DNA of 64,000 nt from the NCBI GenBank assembly GCA_028015205.1, contig CM051521.1, positions 101,470,513 to 101,534,512 on the forward strand. The letters run 5' to 3'. This document shows positions 50,346-62,680 of the stretch, piece after piece (position 1 is the stretch's first letter; every line of letters begins with the position of its first letter). This DNA comes from Mytilisepta virgata. Taxonomy: Eukaryota; Mollusca; Bivalvia; Mytilida; Mytilidae. The translations under genes were made by a program, and so were the position numbers. The notes beneath the pieces were generated by a model. That model did no database searches, was not told where the DNA came from, and saw only the letters and a program-made list of their open reading frames with translations.

Positions 50346-51230
50346 ACAGCACTAAAAACACTTTTACCACACTTTATATATTATTCTATCATTACATGGG
50401 TTACATTAACCACAAATACACAAATCTATTTAGTTCTTTAGATGGAACTGGTGGCCATCTTGTATGATTCTCAAGTTGTTTATACTGTCCCTGAAGAAAC
50501 ATTCAAAATGTAAATCTTGTTTTAAAAACAAAGTATAATAGAAGAGAATCTAATTACATTTTCTGCAATAACAGGCTAAATTTACACAAATAACTTTAGC
50601 TTTACCATCAGTACAACCCATCAAACGCATGCAAAACTATAAACATCATAGAATTGGAGGCAGTAAAAACCATCAATATGCCTTAATTATGAAATATCAA
50701 TAACCATTACAAGGCAGAAAAGAAAATCAAGTCAATTATTTTAATGGAATATCTATTTTGTATCCGAATCATTTACATTTTTCATAAACTGTCATCATGC
50801 TGATGTTATTTGACCCTTATTATCAATTTTGTCGACAGAAAACCCTATAATGATTGTTACATTACCTGTACTTAAGTGTTTGGAGCAATAGTCATAATCA
50901 TTTCATATCATCAAATCAATAAAAAAAAATGTCATATTATATATAATTTCAAAAATAATTTGTTGTGTTTTCCAGTAGTTATGACTTCTGTATTTTTCAC
51001 CAAAATTTAACAGGTGAAAATCTTTGAAGATTTTTAAATCTTTGACCTGTACCAAAGGACATAGTTAATTTTCTTTCTTTATCAAAATCAGTAATTCCTC
51101 TGCATGGGATTACTTACAAACACAAATTAGAAAGAATTTTAATTAAATAGGTGCCAGCAGATTTTATCTATTTAACTATTGCATCAGTAACTGCAGCAAA
51201 AAATGCACTTCTATTATACATTAGTAAACT
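50346..51230. other. AT-rich, nothing recognised
   Basis: No gene or bounded repeat seen. Confidence 0.45.
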
Positions 51231-51940
51231 AGAGGCTCCCAGGAGCCTGTATCGCTCACCTGGAAATTATTTGCAGAATAAACTGTTTGACTATGTCCAT
51301 CCTGACTGGCAGTCTAGAATATTGCTGTCAAGTTCCAATTGGCTTACTGGTTTTGTTAAATTGTTCACTGGTTTCAAACAATGAATGTATACTGAAGATT
51401 TCTGGAAAGTTTAACAAACAATGAATGTATAATGAAGATTTCTGGAAAGTTTAATAGAAATCCATTCAATGGTTTAGGAGGAGTTGAGGATAGGGCATGG
51501 CTACCCCCTTTACATTACATGAAGAAATGACAAAGTCCATGTTTGTCTGTGGAAAACCCCAAAAATCATTCTGATAAAAAATAATATAGGTGGTGCACAA
51601 TGGAAAAGTAAACTGAAGATTCCCTGAGAGTTTCACAGAAATCCATTTACTGGTTTAGGAGGAGTTGAGGTCAGGCTTTGCCTACCCTCCTTACATTAAA
51701 TGAAGAAATGGCAAATGCCATGTTTGTCTGTGGAAAACCCCAAAAATCATTCTGATCAAAAATAATATAGGTGGTGCAGAATGCCAGTTTGTATTAAAGA
51801 TTCTGTGAAAGTTTCAATGAAATCCATTCACTGGTGTAAGAGTAGTTTTAGTACATAGATGTGTAGCGATGGACGAACGGACGGACAAAAACACCTTGTC
51901 ACTATATATCCCCCACTTAGTAAAGCAGGGGATATAACTA
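51231..51940 (+). mobile_element. Element with GGCTCCCAGGAGCC start and about 177-bp units
   Basis: The 5' end is ACTAGAGGCTCCCAGGAGCC, then GTATCGCTCACCTGG, the same start module as the elements at 18144 and 33858. The core differs: 'atccattcaatggtttagga', 'ggagttgaggatagggcatg' and 'catgtttgtctgtggaaaac' recur about 177 bp apart. The end has 'gatggacgaacggacggaca' and a hairpin TATATCCCCCAC...AGGGGATATA (51905-51936). A shared start with a different core and tail suggests modular exchange. Confidence 0.75.
51375..51454. repeat. 40-bp tandem duplication
   Basis: The block beginning CAAACAATGAATGTATACTG is repeated immediately, 40 bp later, with one change near its centre (ATACTG/ATAATG). 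Confidence 0.85.
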
Positions 51941-53165
51941 TAATAGTAGACAACTGAAGGTGGGCATGTGTACTGCTATATAACTTCATAATTTTGACTG
52001 CCTGTTTTAGTTTTCTACAAACAATTCTATACTCTGATAATATGACAGAAAACCCAGTCTAGGATGTACATTGCAGTGTCAAAGACTTCATATTATATAA
52101 AACATTTTCAGACTTCAGATGAGATGCAATCAAATTATGTAATTACATGGAAATCTGTAAATGTCTTTGTAACACAACAAGTCAAATATGAAAAAGTATA
52201 TGTCATTACTGTGTATGTCTATATAAGCTTCACACATAATCAGATTTTATGTGAAATCTCAATACGCCAATATTTCAAATGATGCTTTTTTGTTTAGCTA
52301 TATTTGGTATAATGGTTTGCAGTTAATTTAATTGTCTTTAATGCATTTTATAAAATATGGCTACTGCCTTCAAAATCCATTTATAGTTAATCTTCAAATG
52401 GTTTTGGTCTAAAGGCATTTTGATAAAACTGATTACTTTTCCCATTTGTATTTCAATAGAAATAAATGCTACATATAGTTATTGTTGACTAAAATATATC
52501 TAAGACAATGTCAAACCTATTTTAATTAAATAATTTCATTCATCAGTATAAGTATTTGCTTTTTAAAAAGTAAATCTATTTTAAAACTCAGTAAATGGTC
52601 ATTTTCAGTGTGAGATGACCGTTTGAAGATATTTTCACGCGACCTCATCTCCCACTGCACGAGGCCTCATCTTCCACTGCTTTTAGACCAATCAAACGCA
52701 CCATTCACAAACGCATATACCTTTTGACTAATCAGGTCTGATGTTATTTAACTTTGTCGACTGTGCTCACAGTAGTATATACATAGGTACAGGAAACTTG
52801 GAAATAGAGTATTTATGGAAGAAATATGTATATTAACTTGTTCAAATGTGAATAACTGGAAAATATTCAACTCATTTTTAAAATTCAGTGTCTTTTCCCT
52901 CATTCTGCTGCACTCCTCTCTGTAAAGACATGAATTTTTAAAAATTATTGAAGATTTTCCAGTCTTCACTTTGAACATGAGTAAGAACCTATTATTCTTT
53001 TTTTTCACATGAATATGTGGTCTCCAGGATAAAAAGGGCATTACATAAGTATTATTTGCAAAAATGTTGTCCCTTATTGGGCCAGTACTTTTAAATGAGA
53101 AAATTTGAAAATATTTTAATGTTGATTCTCTATTTAACCAGCCATTAATTGGCAATGTACAGAGA
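51941..53165. other. No gene recognised
   Basis: At 52650-52682 a short phrase 'cctcatctcccactgc' is repeated as 'cctcatcttccactgc'. The rest is AT-rich. A 135-codon minus-strand frame at 52748-53155 has no recognised domain and composition typical of A/T-rich DNA. Confidence 0.4.
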
Positions 53166-53169
53166 TGGG

Positions 53170-53560
53170 AAGCTGGTCAGGTGAATGGACAGCTCCAAAC
53201 TGTGATAAATCAAAATCTGGTTTACTGTCAGAGAGCTTATTGTTTTAGAAATGGTCCCATAATTTGTCAAATGGCCAGAAACCCCATACATGACTTTATA
53301 AGGGGGCCATCAAAGATTTATTACAATAATGTTGGTCCTAAATTGTCCCACTACTTTCAAAGGAGATTTTAAAATCGTGTAAATGGTGGGTCATTTAGGT
53401 CCAGGGTCTGGAAGCAAGGACACAATGTTAAAAGTAGACCCAATAAGTACTATTCCACTAAGGTTTTGGTCTCAACTGTGAAAGAAATTTTAAGGGACAA
53501 GATTTGAAGTATTTTTTGCTGATTTTTCAATTTTTAGTATCAAAGGACATACTGTTGGAG
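53170..53560 (+). mobile_element. Worn tandem-core element units
   Basis: Phrases such as 'gttggtcctaaattgtccca', 'actttcaaaggagattttaa' and 'gacccaataagtactattcc' resemble core units of the hairpin-tailed family. No ends are preserved. Confidence 0.4.
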
Positions 53561-55065
53561 GTTTATATAACAATTATATAAGATGTATTTATAACAGATT
53601 TTTGTTTATTATGGATGTTATCATTCAACCGACTAATAACATTCCCCAGTTTTCAAACTAGTTAAATTTAGACAGAATCGTCTTCTCTAAATTTCTTTTG
53701 GAAGATTTCCATAGAAACATCATGTAATATTTCATTTTCAAGTATATAAATCTGAGGTCAGAAGATGAAAAGCTCAAAAAGCAGTAAAACTCGTCCCCGT
53801 TCACACAAAGAATCTGTTAAATAGATTGGATAACAATAATTCAATGCATTATAATCAATGTTGTACATTAACTAAATAAGTCTGCCGGTAGGAAATAGAC
53901 ATATTATATATATGTTACGGAGGATGCAATCCCGGGAGAGTCTTCCAACATAGCTAGAAAATTGAAAAGCATGATATTAACGAGAATTTTGCAACCAGTT
54001 AATATGTAATTCACTGATCGTCGAAACTATTTCACTGAAGATGTTTCTCTTGGATTTATTCACTATCTATTTTGTATGGATAGCTCTGGTATTCCCATGA
54101 CGATAATTTGTAACTATGAAGTTCATGAATTTTTATATTGTCTCCATAGAGGAATTTTAATAATCTAATCGAAACTGTCAACCCATTTTCATTAATGAAC
54201 AAACATTTTTAAATGTAATACTTCCAATTTCCTTGTTATTAATTTTTTATGAGCATTTATACTTTATTAATTGAGTTTTTTTTATAAATATTGATATATT
54301 CAATCTATAACTATGAACCAATATTAAAACCTCGAAGCACTTATTAAAAAAGAATTTTCCCTTTTTTTTAATGGGGGGGATGGGAGGAAGGGGGTGTTGG
54401 TTACACCAGAAAACAATTATTATTCCTATATTATGTTGGCAATGTAATGGAAGCTGACCTTCTAATCTTATTTTCACAATAATTTAATTAGGGCCTATAA
54501 CTCCAAAATATAATAATACTTACAAGGAAGGATCAAAATCTTTTGGAACAGAAATATAAAATACTTATCATAAGGACAATAAAGTGCTTTTCTAAATCTC
54601 CACAAAACCACCAATCTCTTCATAAAAACATTGAGAAGACAAAAATTATCAAAAATGCATATCAAGCTTATTTGAAATATATTTCCATCTGCAAAGTTTA
54701 ATAGTCCTTGTTATCAGCTAACTGCTGCAAAATAAATTTTGATGACCCTAATCTAGAGAAAAACAGCTAGTTAACTGCCAATATCCACACCTAACAATTT
54801 CAGTTTTTAAAACTATGTCATAGTTCTGAAAGCAACCAGTACAGTAAATTCAGTAATTAATGTGATGTAATTACTAACACAAAAAATGTGACTAAGTAGA
54901 AATCACAATAATTTAGCCTCACATTTTAATTAATGGTTGTAATATTCTAAAAATGTAAGGAAATCACATCATACTCATACTATTTTTCACTGCTAAAGAT
55001 TAGCAAAAATAAGTGTGTGCAAAGTTAACCAATTTGCAATATAATTAATACATCATAAATAGTCA
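53561..55065. other. AT-rich, no gene; G-rich tract near 54373
   Basis: 53780-54120 is of higher complexity with CG dinucleotides and no repeat phrases. At 54373-54395, runs of G7, G3, G2 and G5 are separated by short spacers. Confidence 0.35.
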
Positions 55066-55690
55066 AGGGCCATAACTCCAACATTCTTTCACCTCCATCA
55101 AACCCTATCACTACTTCCATTTTTGTTGTTTTTTGGCCAGATTGCATGTAGTGCAAATCAGGCTTATAGTATGTTGATGAATGTCAGATGGTTGGGAAGG
55201 CGGGTAGGGAAACAGGATACCTATTTTGTGTAATCAAGTCCTCCTATACCCAGATCTTTCAAACTTTCAAACAGAATGTTTATGGAAATATTGAAGATGT
55301 GCATGACGAGGTGATTTTTTTTCTAGATTTTCCATGTTGCTGAACTTAGACATGTTTTACAACAATTGTTTATGGAGGCTACTAATTCTGTGTAATCAAA
55401 TCCTCCTACAGCTTTTAACATAGATCTATGAAACTTTATGGACATATTGAAGATGTGCATGAATGATTACCATGTTATTTGAAGAAATTTTTCCAGATTT
55501 TTCATGTTTGAAACTTAAGACATTTTTCATCAACTGTATATAGCGGGAGCCAATTTGTGTAATTAATTCTCCCTACAGTTTTTAACAACTTTGCAGAATG
55601 TTTACAGATATACTGAAGATGTACATGAAGGAAAATATGCCATTTGAAGTCAATTTTCAAGATTGGTCCATTTTTTTAATTTGAAAATAA
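55066..55690 (+). mobile_element. Three-unit tandem element, about 160-175 bp unit
   Basis: 'ttgtgtaatcaagtcctcct' near 55227, 'ctgtgtaatcaaatcctcct' near 55388 and 'ttgtgtaattaattctccct' near 55554 each lead to 'gaagatgtgcatga' and 'cagatttttcatgttt'-type text. The units are diverged and no tail hairpin was found, so the element may be truncated. Confidence 0.55.
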
Positions 55691-56285
55691 TAAATACTGA
55701 CTACTCTTTGAAATATAATTGAAATATATGGTACATAACTCATTTGTATAATTTATTGGTAAATCTTTCACAAACCACAATAAGTGACCAGTTGATTACA
55801 GAGGTGAATGAATGGTCAACCAATGATTACCCATCAGACAATTATTGCTTCTTAATTAGATAAGTCTGACAATTTCTATAGATTTTGTATTATACTCTCT
55901 CACACATTCAATGACAATGTTAAATTTCATCATTTCTGTCTATGATTGACAGTCGTTATATTCTGTGGCAGAGGAATTAAATTATTACGTTTTTGTACTA
56001 AATTACAGGATCTTTATGAAATGTTTTGAATTTTTAAGGAAAACAAAGGAAAAATACAAAGGCTGTCTTTAACATTGTGAAATACTACTTTGTTTAAACA
56101 ATACACAGTAGTAATTCAGTCAAAATATCCCAAAATAAAACATGTAAAAGAAAGGTTCAAGATATTATTTTAATAAACCATTCATATAAATTTTATGAAA
56201 AGAAGAACTGAAAGGGTGAGATCGCTAACAAGGAAATCATATTTCCAAGGGCTATAACTCCTATATAAATATTCTGACAGCACTC
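55691..56285. other. AT-rich, nothing recognised
   Basis: No gene or bounded repeat seen. Confidence 0.45.
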
Positions 56286-56289
56286 ATAT

Positions 56290-56755
56290 TTAACTTGTCC
56301 AAAATTGTCACTGATATAATTCTGAAAGAGGACCACCTAAGGACTATTGCTACCAACTTTTGTTCTAATTGGCCAAGTGGTTTCAGGCAAGAAGATCTTC
56401 AAGTAAATTTCCCATAGGGTCCTATGTTAAAGTATGTTCGTCTCTGGCAACTATTGCTACCAACTTTTGTTCTCATTGGCCAAGTTTTTTCAGGCAAGAA
56501 GATCCTCAAGTAAATTTCCCATAGGGTCCTATGTTAAAGTATGTTATGCTCTGGCAACCATTTTGGATGACAGGCAAGGTCATCAGATATAATTCTGAAA
56601 GAGGACCACCTAAGGCCCATTGCAGCCAACTTTTGTTTCAAATGGCCTAGTGGTTCCTAAGGATAAGATCATTTAAGGAAAGTTTACTACGACGGATGCC
56701 AAGTAATGGCAATAGCTCACCTGGCCCTTTGGGCTTTGGGCCAGATGAACTAAAA
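56290..56755 (+). mobile_element. Hairpin-tailed tandem element, short copy
   Basis: Core phrases 'attctgaaagaggaccacct', 'ggccaagtggtttcaggcaa', 'cccatagggtcctatgttaa' recur. The block with 'ttgctaccaacttttgttct' is itself repeated about 105 bp apart. The tail is 'acgacggatgccaagtaatg' and a hairpin, AGCTCACCTGGCCC...GGGCCAGATGAACT (56714-56751), before AAAA. One base change has weakened the outer stem. Confidence 0.7.
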
Positions 56756-59425
56756 ATTGAGTTTCAGTTTAAGTACAACACACAGTTTATATCATGGGAG
56801 TACTATCAGACAATCTAGCTATAACATACTTTAAGTTATCAAATGGAACTGAAAGCAGTGATTTTAAAAGAAGGATGATTATACTTTTTTTTATTGTGGA
56901 GAGATTTATATATTATAACAGCTGTATGATCTACATGTTATTTCAATTCTATCATTTAGGAGAAATTATATATTTTAGACATATTTTTATATCTGAGGAA
57001 GTCCCCACTTTTGACTACAACTGATCCTCAGTGTAAAATCAGGTCCTAACATATGTTACATAATATTTTACAATTAATAGTTGTTGATAAGACTTTTTGT
57101 CAAACATGGGGCTGTATTGCTTAACTATTCATTGATGTATAACCAGTTCAAAAAAGTTTTTTATTTTTGGTTTCATATGAAATCTCAAAATCAGCCTTTC
57201 ACTTGATACCAATTGTTAAAATAAATTATTGAAAAGTTAACTTTAAATCGTAGACATTAAAATATGCTCAAATGTTGCAAAAACCTTAGAGGTTTGGAAT
57301 CTTTGAAACCAACTATAAAATTGAAAACTGAAGTAAAGTCTAGTATTAAATTTCATTAAATTCTTCATTCAAGTCAAAATTAAATATGTAAATCATTTTA
57401 ATTTCTCATCAGAAAATATATATTATACGCTATAATTTTGTTATAAGTACTTGTTTCACATCACTGAGAGTAATATAATACACCAAAACCTTATCAAAAT
57501 CAAAAGCTATGAATTCAATATACAATTTTGTATCCTATTTCTTTTCTTTAATGCTTGCTAAATTATTCATAAAATTTTTAAGTCATTTATTAGTACCACT
57601 TTGAACAACTTTCTCTTTAAAAAGATTTAATATACTAAGCATAGCAAAGTCATAAAGTTTAAAAACTTGTCAGTAATGAATACAAATAGTTTACTAACAG
57701 TAACGTAACCTCTTATCTCTGTAATATCACAAAAGCAATTTTAATCAAACATATTGCAGTAGATTGATTGGTATTGCATAAGAGTAAAATACCTGTATTT
57801 CACCTTTAATTAATGATGAAATGTCAATCATCTCTTCATCCACAATAACCCTCTCTTTTGTCCTGATTTTACCAATATTCATTTGACTTCCTTCATTAAA
57901 TATCTCATTAAAATGAAAATTAATAATTTACCTGTTATCAAAATTAATCTTCTGATAAACTGTGGACAATATCTTCTTTCAGTATTTCATCAATCCCATT
58001 ATCACCATAGGTTTCTTTGTCGTCTGCTTGCATGAAACTTGTCGTCTGCTAATTTTTTGTAAATGCTGTAAGTGGCCTGAAATAAGAAAGGTATTAACTG
58101 ATAGGTATCTTTCAATAAAGAAAAATGAGTGCACAAAACATGATCAGGCTAGAAATAATAAAAATTACATATTAATCTCAATGTAAACACTGATACGATT
58201 ACAAGTAAAAAGTGAAAACTTACAAAGAAGCCTCTAAAATGCCATTATAAGTTACAAATTTGATTGGTTAACCTCTTAATTATATATGGTTGCATGGCAA
58301 AATCTTTTAAATTGTTATTTTCAATATAGGAAATGTCTGCGGACTGTGACAAAGATACAAGTCAAATTAATATTAAATGAGAAGTAGACAGTAATCTTGC
58401 TTGGTAGAGGGTTTATTGATATAGTCTATAATATTCTGTAAATATGGACATCGGAAGATGTCAAACGGCAATCATTTTTCCAATTACTTAATAATTTGTC
58501 TCTAGTATCATATATAACATGCTTATTGCTTCCAAGAGTAATGAATATCGGTTTACTAGATAAGTCTCGGTCATTTTCTTCCAAAGTAGGATCTTTCATT
58601 AAAGATGGTGTGAATATGGTTAATGTTGTTCACTGCACAATTTAAAACTTTTCTATATCATAAATAAATTTTTCTCAAGGGCCCTAAATCTGTAATCAAA
58701 ACCAGTCAACAGACATAAAAATCTAATCTCTTTGACAAGTATCCCTTTTGTATTAATATTACTTATGTAAACTCTAATACCCTTCAAGTTATTATACCTG
58801 AGGCAGACTACCTTCTGTAAATTTTAAATTAAGATATGTTTTGCTCATTTTTAATTATGCAGCAACATCATTCATTATATTTCACTTAACAGATTATGAT
58901 AAAAGAATTTAAATAAGACATAACAGAAGTAATTAGCTATAAGACAGAGTTCAACAAAATCAGCATTATTTAATAAAATTAATAAGATTAAGCAATACAA
59001 ATATGAATTGGGCTGTGGTTACTTCTATTCCATCTCAGAAGCCATTACTTGAATCTTCATCCTTCATCTGTCTATCCATTTGTTTCTCTGAAACAGATAA
59101 TACACTAACATACTTTCTGGAAATACGAAATATGTAAAATATTCCAAACCACCAGGCAAAAGATATCAAGTCTCAAGACTAGTATTTTCTGCAAACATCG
59201 AGACCACTTATGATATATCTGTTTTATTACACTGAATATTGTTTACTAATCACAGCAATGATAAAGAAGTTACAAGCATATCACTGAATGATAAATAATG
59301 TATATAGAGGAATATACAGGATAAAAAAGTATATCTATTTTTTTTATATACCACAGTACTGGACAAAATACACAGAAAATGATAGATATATGAAAAAATA
59401 CACCAATAATCAAAGAATTGTGGTA
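56756..59425. other. AT-rich, nothing recognised
   Basis: Frames at 56794-57024 and 57962-58186 are short and without domains. No bounded repeat. Confidence 0.45.
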
Positions 59426-59545
59426 AATATTCAAATACCTAAAATTTACAATGTCTGAGCAAACAAAACACTAATTCACAAGTTAGAAGATTTTTTGTAT
59501 TCGACTTTCAACATTCTATTTATTATACTGAGGAATTATAAGAGA
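59426..59545. repeat. Worn relative of the foldback at 62681-62828
   Basis: 'attcaaatacctaaaattta', 'aacaaaacactaattcacaa' and 'ttttttgtattcgactttca' appear in the same order as the corresponding parts of the 62681 foldback. Both are followed by TTTATTA.ACTGA. Pairing between the arms is largely lost. Confidence 0.45.
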
Positions 59546-60421
59546 TTACGTTCTTTACCTCACTCCTCCTTAACATTTTTACAGCAAAAACACTAATTAC
59601 TACAAATGAAACACTACTTTTAGTACACAAGTAAATTTTCAGATTTTTTCACTGATCAGTAAAAAAATTGCAAAGATGTGACATTCTGCTCTAAAAAGTC
59701 CTGCAGGGCAGTTTTGAACCAGCAGTAAGGTGCAAGATTTTCCTACATATTGAAGGGCTTACTTTGCATTTTAGATTTCCTACATGTTGAAGGTCTTACT
59801 TTGACTTTAAGATTTCCTAGATGTTGGAGGTCTTACTTTGACAATAAGATATCCTACATGTTGGAAGTCTTACTTTGACTTCAAGATTTCCTACATATTG
59901 GAGGTCTTACTTTGACATAAAGATTTTCCTACATGTTGAGGTCTTACTTTGATTTTTAAGATTTCCTACATATTGAAGGTCTTACTTTGACATTAAGATT
60001 TTCCTACATGTTGAAGGTCTTACTTTGACAATAAGATTTTCCTACATGTTAAAGGTCTTACTTATACTGTAACATTTCCTACATGTTGAAGGTCTTACTT
60101 TGACATTAAGATTTTCCTACATGTTGAAGGTCTTACTTTGACAATAAGATTTTCCTACATGTTAAAGGTCTTACTTATACTGTAACATTTCCTACATGTT
60201 GAAGGTCTTACTTTGACATTAAGATTTCCTACATGTTTAAGGTCTTACTTTGACATTAAAATTTTCCTATATGTTGGAGGTCTTACTTTGACAATACGAA
60301 TTATGTAGACATAACCCTAAGCTGAGTTTGGATTCCTGTTTGTTTTGATTTGGATTTTAATGGTTGTGCTTATTAATTCATTATTATATCTTTAACCGGT
60401 TTTCCAACACTTTGATCTCGA

Positions 60422-60465
60422 GCACTGCTGATGAGTTGTCAGTCAACGAGATGGCCATACAGTGC
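60422..60465 (+). ncRNA. Hammerhead-like motif, copy 1 (one core change)
   Basis: GCACTG, CTGATGA, helix II GTTG-TCAGT-CAAC, GAG, helix III ATGGCCAT, A, CAGTGC. Helix I is a perfect 6 bp and helix III is a very short palindrome, as in hammerheads of Penelope-like elements and retrozymes. The only departure is G where the conserved core has the second A of GAA (position 14), which should greatly reduce cleavage. It sits inside the 200-bp segment within the minisatellite. Confidence 0.5.
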
Positions 60466-60922
60466 ATCTAACTTATTTCAGTATTTTGTGATACATTTTA
60501 TTTCCTACATGTTGAAGGTCTTACTTTGACATTAAGATTTTCCTACATGTTGAAGGTCTTACTTTGACAATAAGATTTTCCTACATGTTAAAGGTCTTAC
60601 TTATACTGTAACATTTCCTACATGTTGAAGGTCTTACTTTGACATTAAGATTTTCCTACATGTTGAAGGTCTTACTTATACTGTAACATTTCCTACATGT
60701 TGAAGGTCTTACTTTGACATTAAGATTTCCTACATGTTGAAGGTCTTACTTTGACATTAAAATTTTCCTACATGTTGGAGGTCTTACTTTGACAATAAGA
60801 ATTATGTAGACATAACCCTAAGCTGAGTTTGGATTCCTGTTTGTTTTGTTTTGGATTTTAATGGTTGTGCTTATTAATTCATTATTATATCTTTAACCGG
60901 TTTTCCAACACTTTGATCTCGA

Positions 60923-60966
60923 GCACTGCTGATGAGTTGTCAGTCAACGAGATGGCCATACAGTGC
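60923..60966 (+). ncRNA. Hammerhead-like motif, copy 2 (same core change)
   Basis: Identical to the motif 501 bp upstream, including the GAG in place of GAA. The shared change means it was present before the segment was duplicated. Confidence 0.5.
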
Positions 60967-61924
60967 ATCTAACTTATTTCAGTATTTTGTGATACATTTT
61001 ATTTCCTACATGTTGAAGGTCTTACTTTGACATTAAGATTTCCTACACGTTGGAGGTCTTACTTTGACATTAAGATTTCCTACATGTTGAAGGTCTTACT
61101 TTGACATTAAGATTTTCCTACATGTTGAAGGTCTTACTTTGACACTAAGATTTTCCTACAGGTCTTGCTTATATTGTAACATTTTCTACATGTTAAAAGT
61201 CTTACTTTGACATTAAGATTTTCCTACCTGTTGAAGGTCTTACTTAAACTGTAACATTTCCTACATGTTGAAGGGCTTACTTTGACATTAAGATTTTCCT
61301 ACATGTCGAAGGTCTTACTTATACTGTCATATTTCCTACATGTTGAAGGTCTTATTTTTGACATTAAGATTTTCCTACCTGTTGAAGGTCTTACTTATAC
61401 TGTAACATTTCCTACATGTTGAAGGTCTTACTTTGACATTAAGATTTTCCTACCTGTTGAAGGTCTTACTTATACTGTAACATTTCCTACATGTTGAAGG
61501 TCTTACTTTGACATTAAGATTTTCCTACACATTGGAGGTCTTACTTTGACATTAAGATTTTCCTACATGTTGAAGGTCTTACTTTGACATTAAGATTTTC
61601 CTACACGCTGGAGGTCTTACTTTGACATTAAGATTTTCCTACACGTTGGAGGTCTTACTTTGACATTAAGATTTTCCTACATGTTGAAGGTCTTACTTTG
61701 ACATTAAGATTTTCCTACACAGTGGAGGTCTTACTTTGACATTAAGATTTTCCTACATGTTGAAGGTCTTACTTTGACAATAAGATTTTCCTACATGTTA
61801 AAGGTCTTACTTATACTGTAACATTTCCTACATGTTGAAGGTCTTACTTTGAAATTAAGATTTCCTACATGTTGGAAGTCTTACTTTGACTTTAAAAAAA
61901 AGATTTCCAACATGATGGAGGTCT

Positions 61925-62540
61925 GTGGATACAGAAAAAAATCTTTACATATCTTCCAATAATACTTTCACAACCAAAGAAAGATAACTCTAAACGTAAA
62001 CTAATTTACAATCCAGGTTTCTTTTGGTAGAAAGATAAGATTTCTATGCTGTAACATAATATGAATAAATCCAAAAGCGAAAAAAAGAAAATTTGAGCAG
62101 CTTGCTCCAAATGTCTGTTATATTTATGAAATTCATAAAGTTTCTATATAAAATTATTTTATCACAAAATTTTATAAATAGATTTGTTTACTCAGACATT
62201 CTTGAGTGTTAAAAAATATCTGTACTATCTTTAAATCAATCATTACAGATCCTGTCAACACATCATTTTAAAAAATTTTCAAATTTGTTTGTTTTCTCTT
62301 TTAATAAATACAATACCACTGAACAGCATATGTTTTATTAAATGTTAAGACAGCTTGGATTCTATACTGGCATTTTATGTTTCTAGAAAAACTTATTATC
62401 TAAAGGTCTCAATTCTCCCAGTAGTTTCATAGGAGAATTCCATCAAAATTTTGTTAAAATTTCTGCAGTAGTTTAAGGAATAAAATTTTGGGAAGGGATC
62501 ACCTTAGGACCATTAGTTCCACAAACATTTGGTCTTAATT
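61925..62540. other. AT-rich, no gene; one worn core-like phrase
   Basis: 'aagggatcaccttaggacca' near 62495 recalls the tandem-core family. No boundaries. Confidence 0.35.
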
Positions 62541-62612
62541 GCCCAACATTTTCAACTTTCTAGGCCTTCAGCACAACTGATGAGTGGTACATCAACAAAA
62601 TGTGTAAACCTT
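62541..62612 (+). other. Decayed hammerhead-like motif
   Basis: GCACAA-CTGATGA-GTGGTACATCAAC-AAAATG aligns with the motif at 60422, as does the stretch before it ('ttttcaactttctaggcctt' against 'ttttccaacactttgatctc'). The GAAA core and helix I pairing are lost, so it cannot be active. Confidence 0.35.
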
Positions 62613-62680
62613 CTGCATCAAAATAGGTATCAAAACTTTATTGCCACTGCTAGAACATTCAGAAGAAAAAATTTATAGTA

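Larger units (their letters stand above)
59736..61924. repeat. Minisatellite array of 37-39 bp units with two inserted 200-bp segments
   Basis: The unit is TTTTCCTACATGTTGAAGGT followed by CTTACTTTGACATTAAGA. It repeats some fifty times. A variant unit with CTTATACTGTAACATTTCC alternates, giving a three-unit higher-order period of about 114 bp in places. Two nearly identical 200-bp segments (about 60297-60497 and 60798-60998) interrupt it exactly 501 bp apart, so that part was duplicated as a block. There is no coding content. Confidence 0.9.

Noticed and set aside
51391..51640. CTGAAGA...GAAA strings resembling hammerhead cores
   Set aside because: The intervening bases are too few or do not pair to form helix II, and helix I is absent.
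52748..53155. 135-codon minus-strand frame
   Set aside because: No domain, K/N/F/I-rich composition, and no supporting context.
59736..61924. Regular short repeats considered as a CRISPR array
   Set aside because: Units are contiguous without unique spacers, vary in sequence, and lie in eukaryotic transposon-rich DNA.
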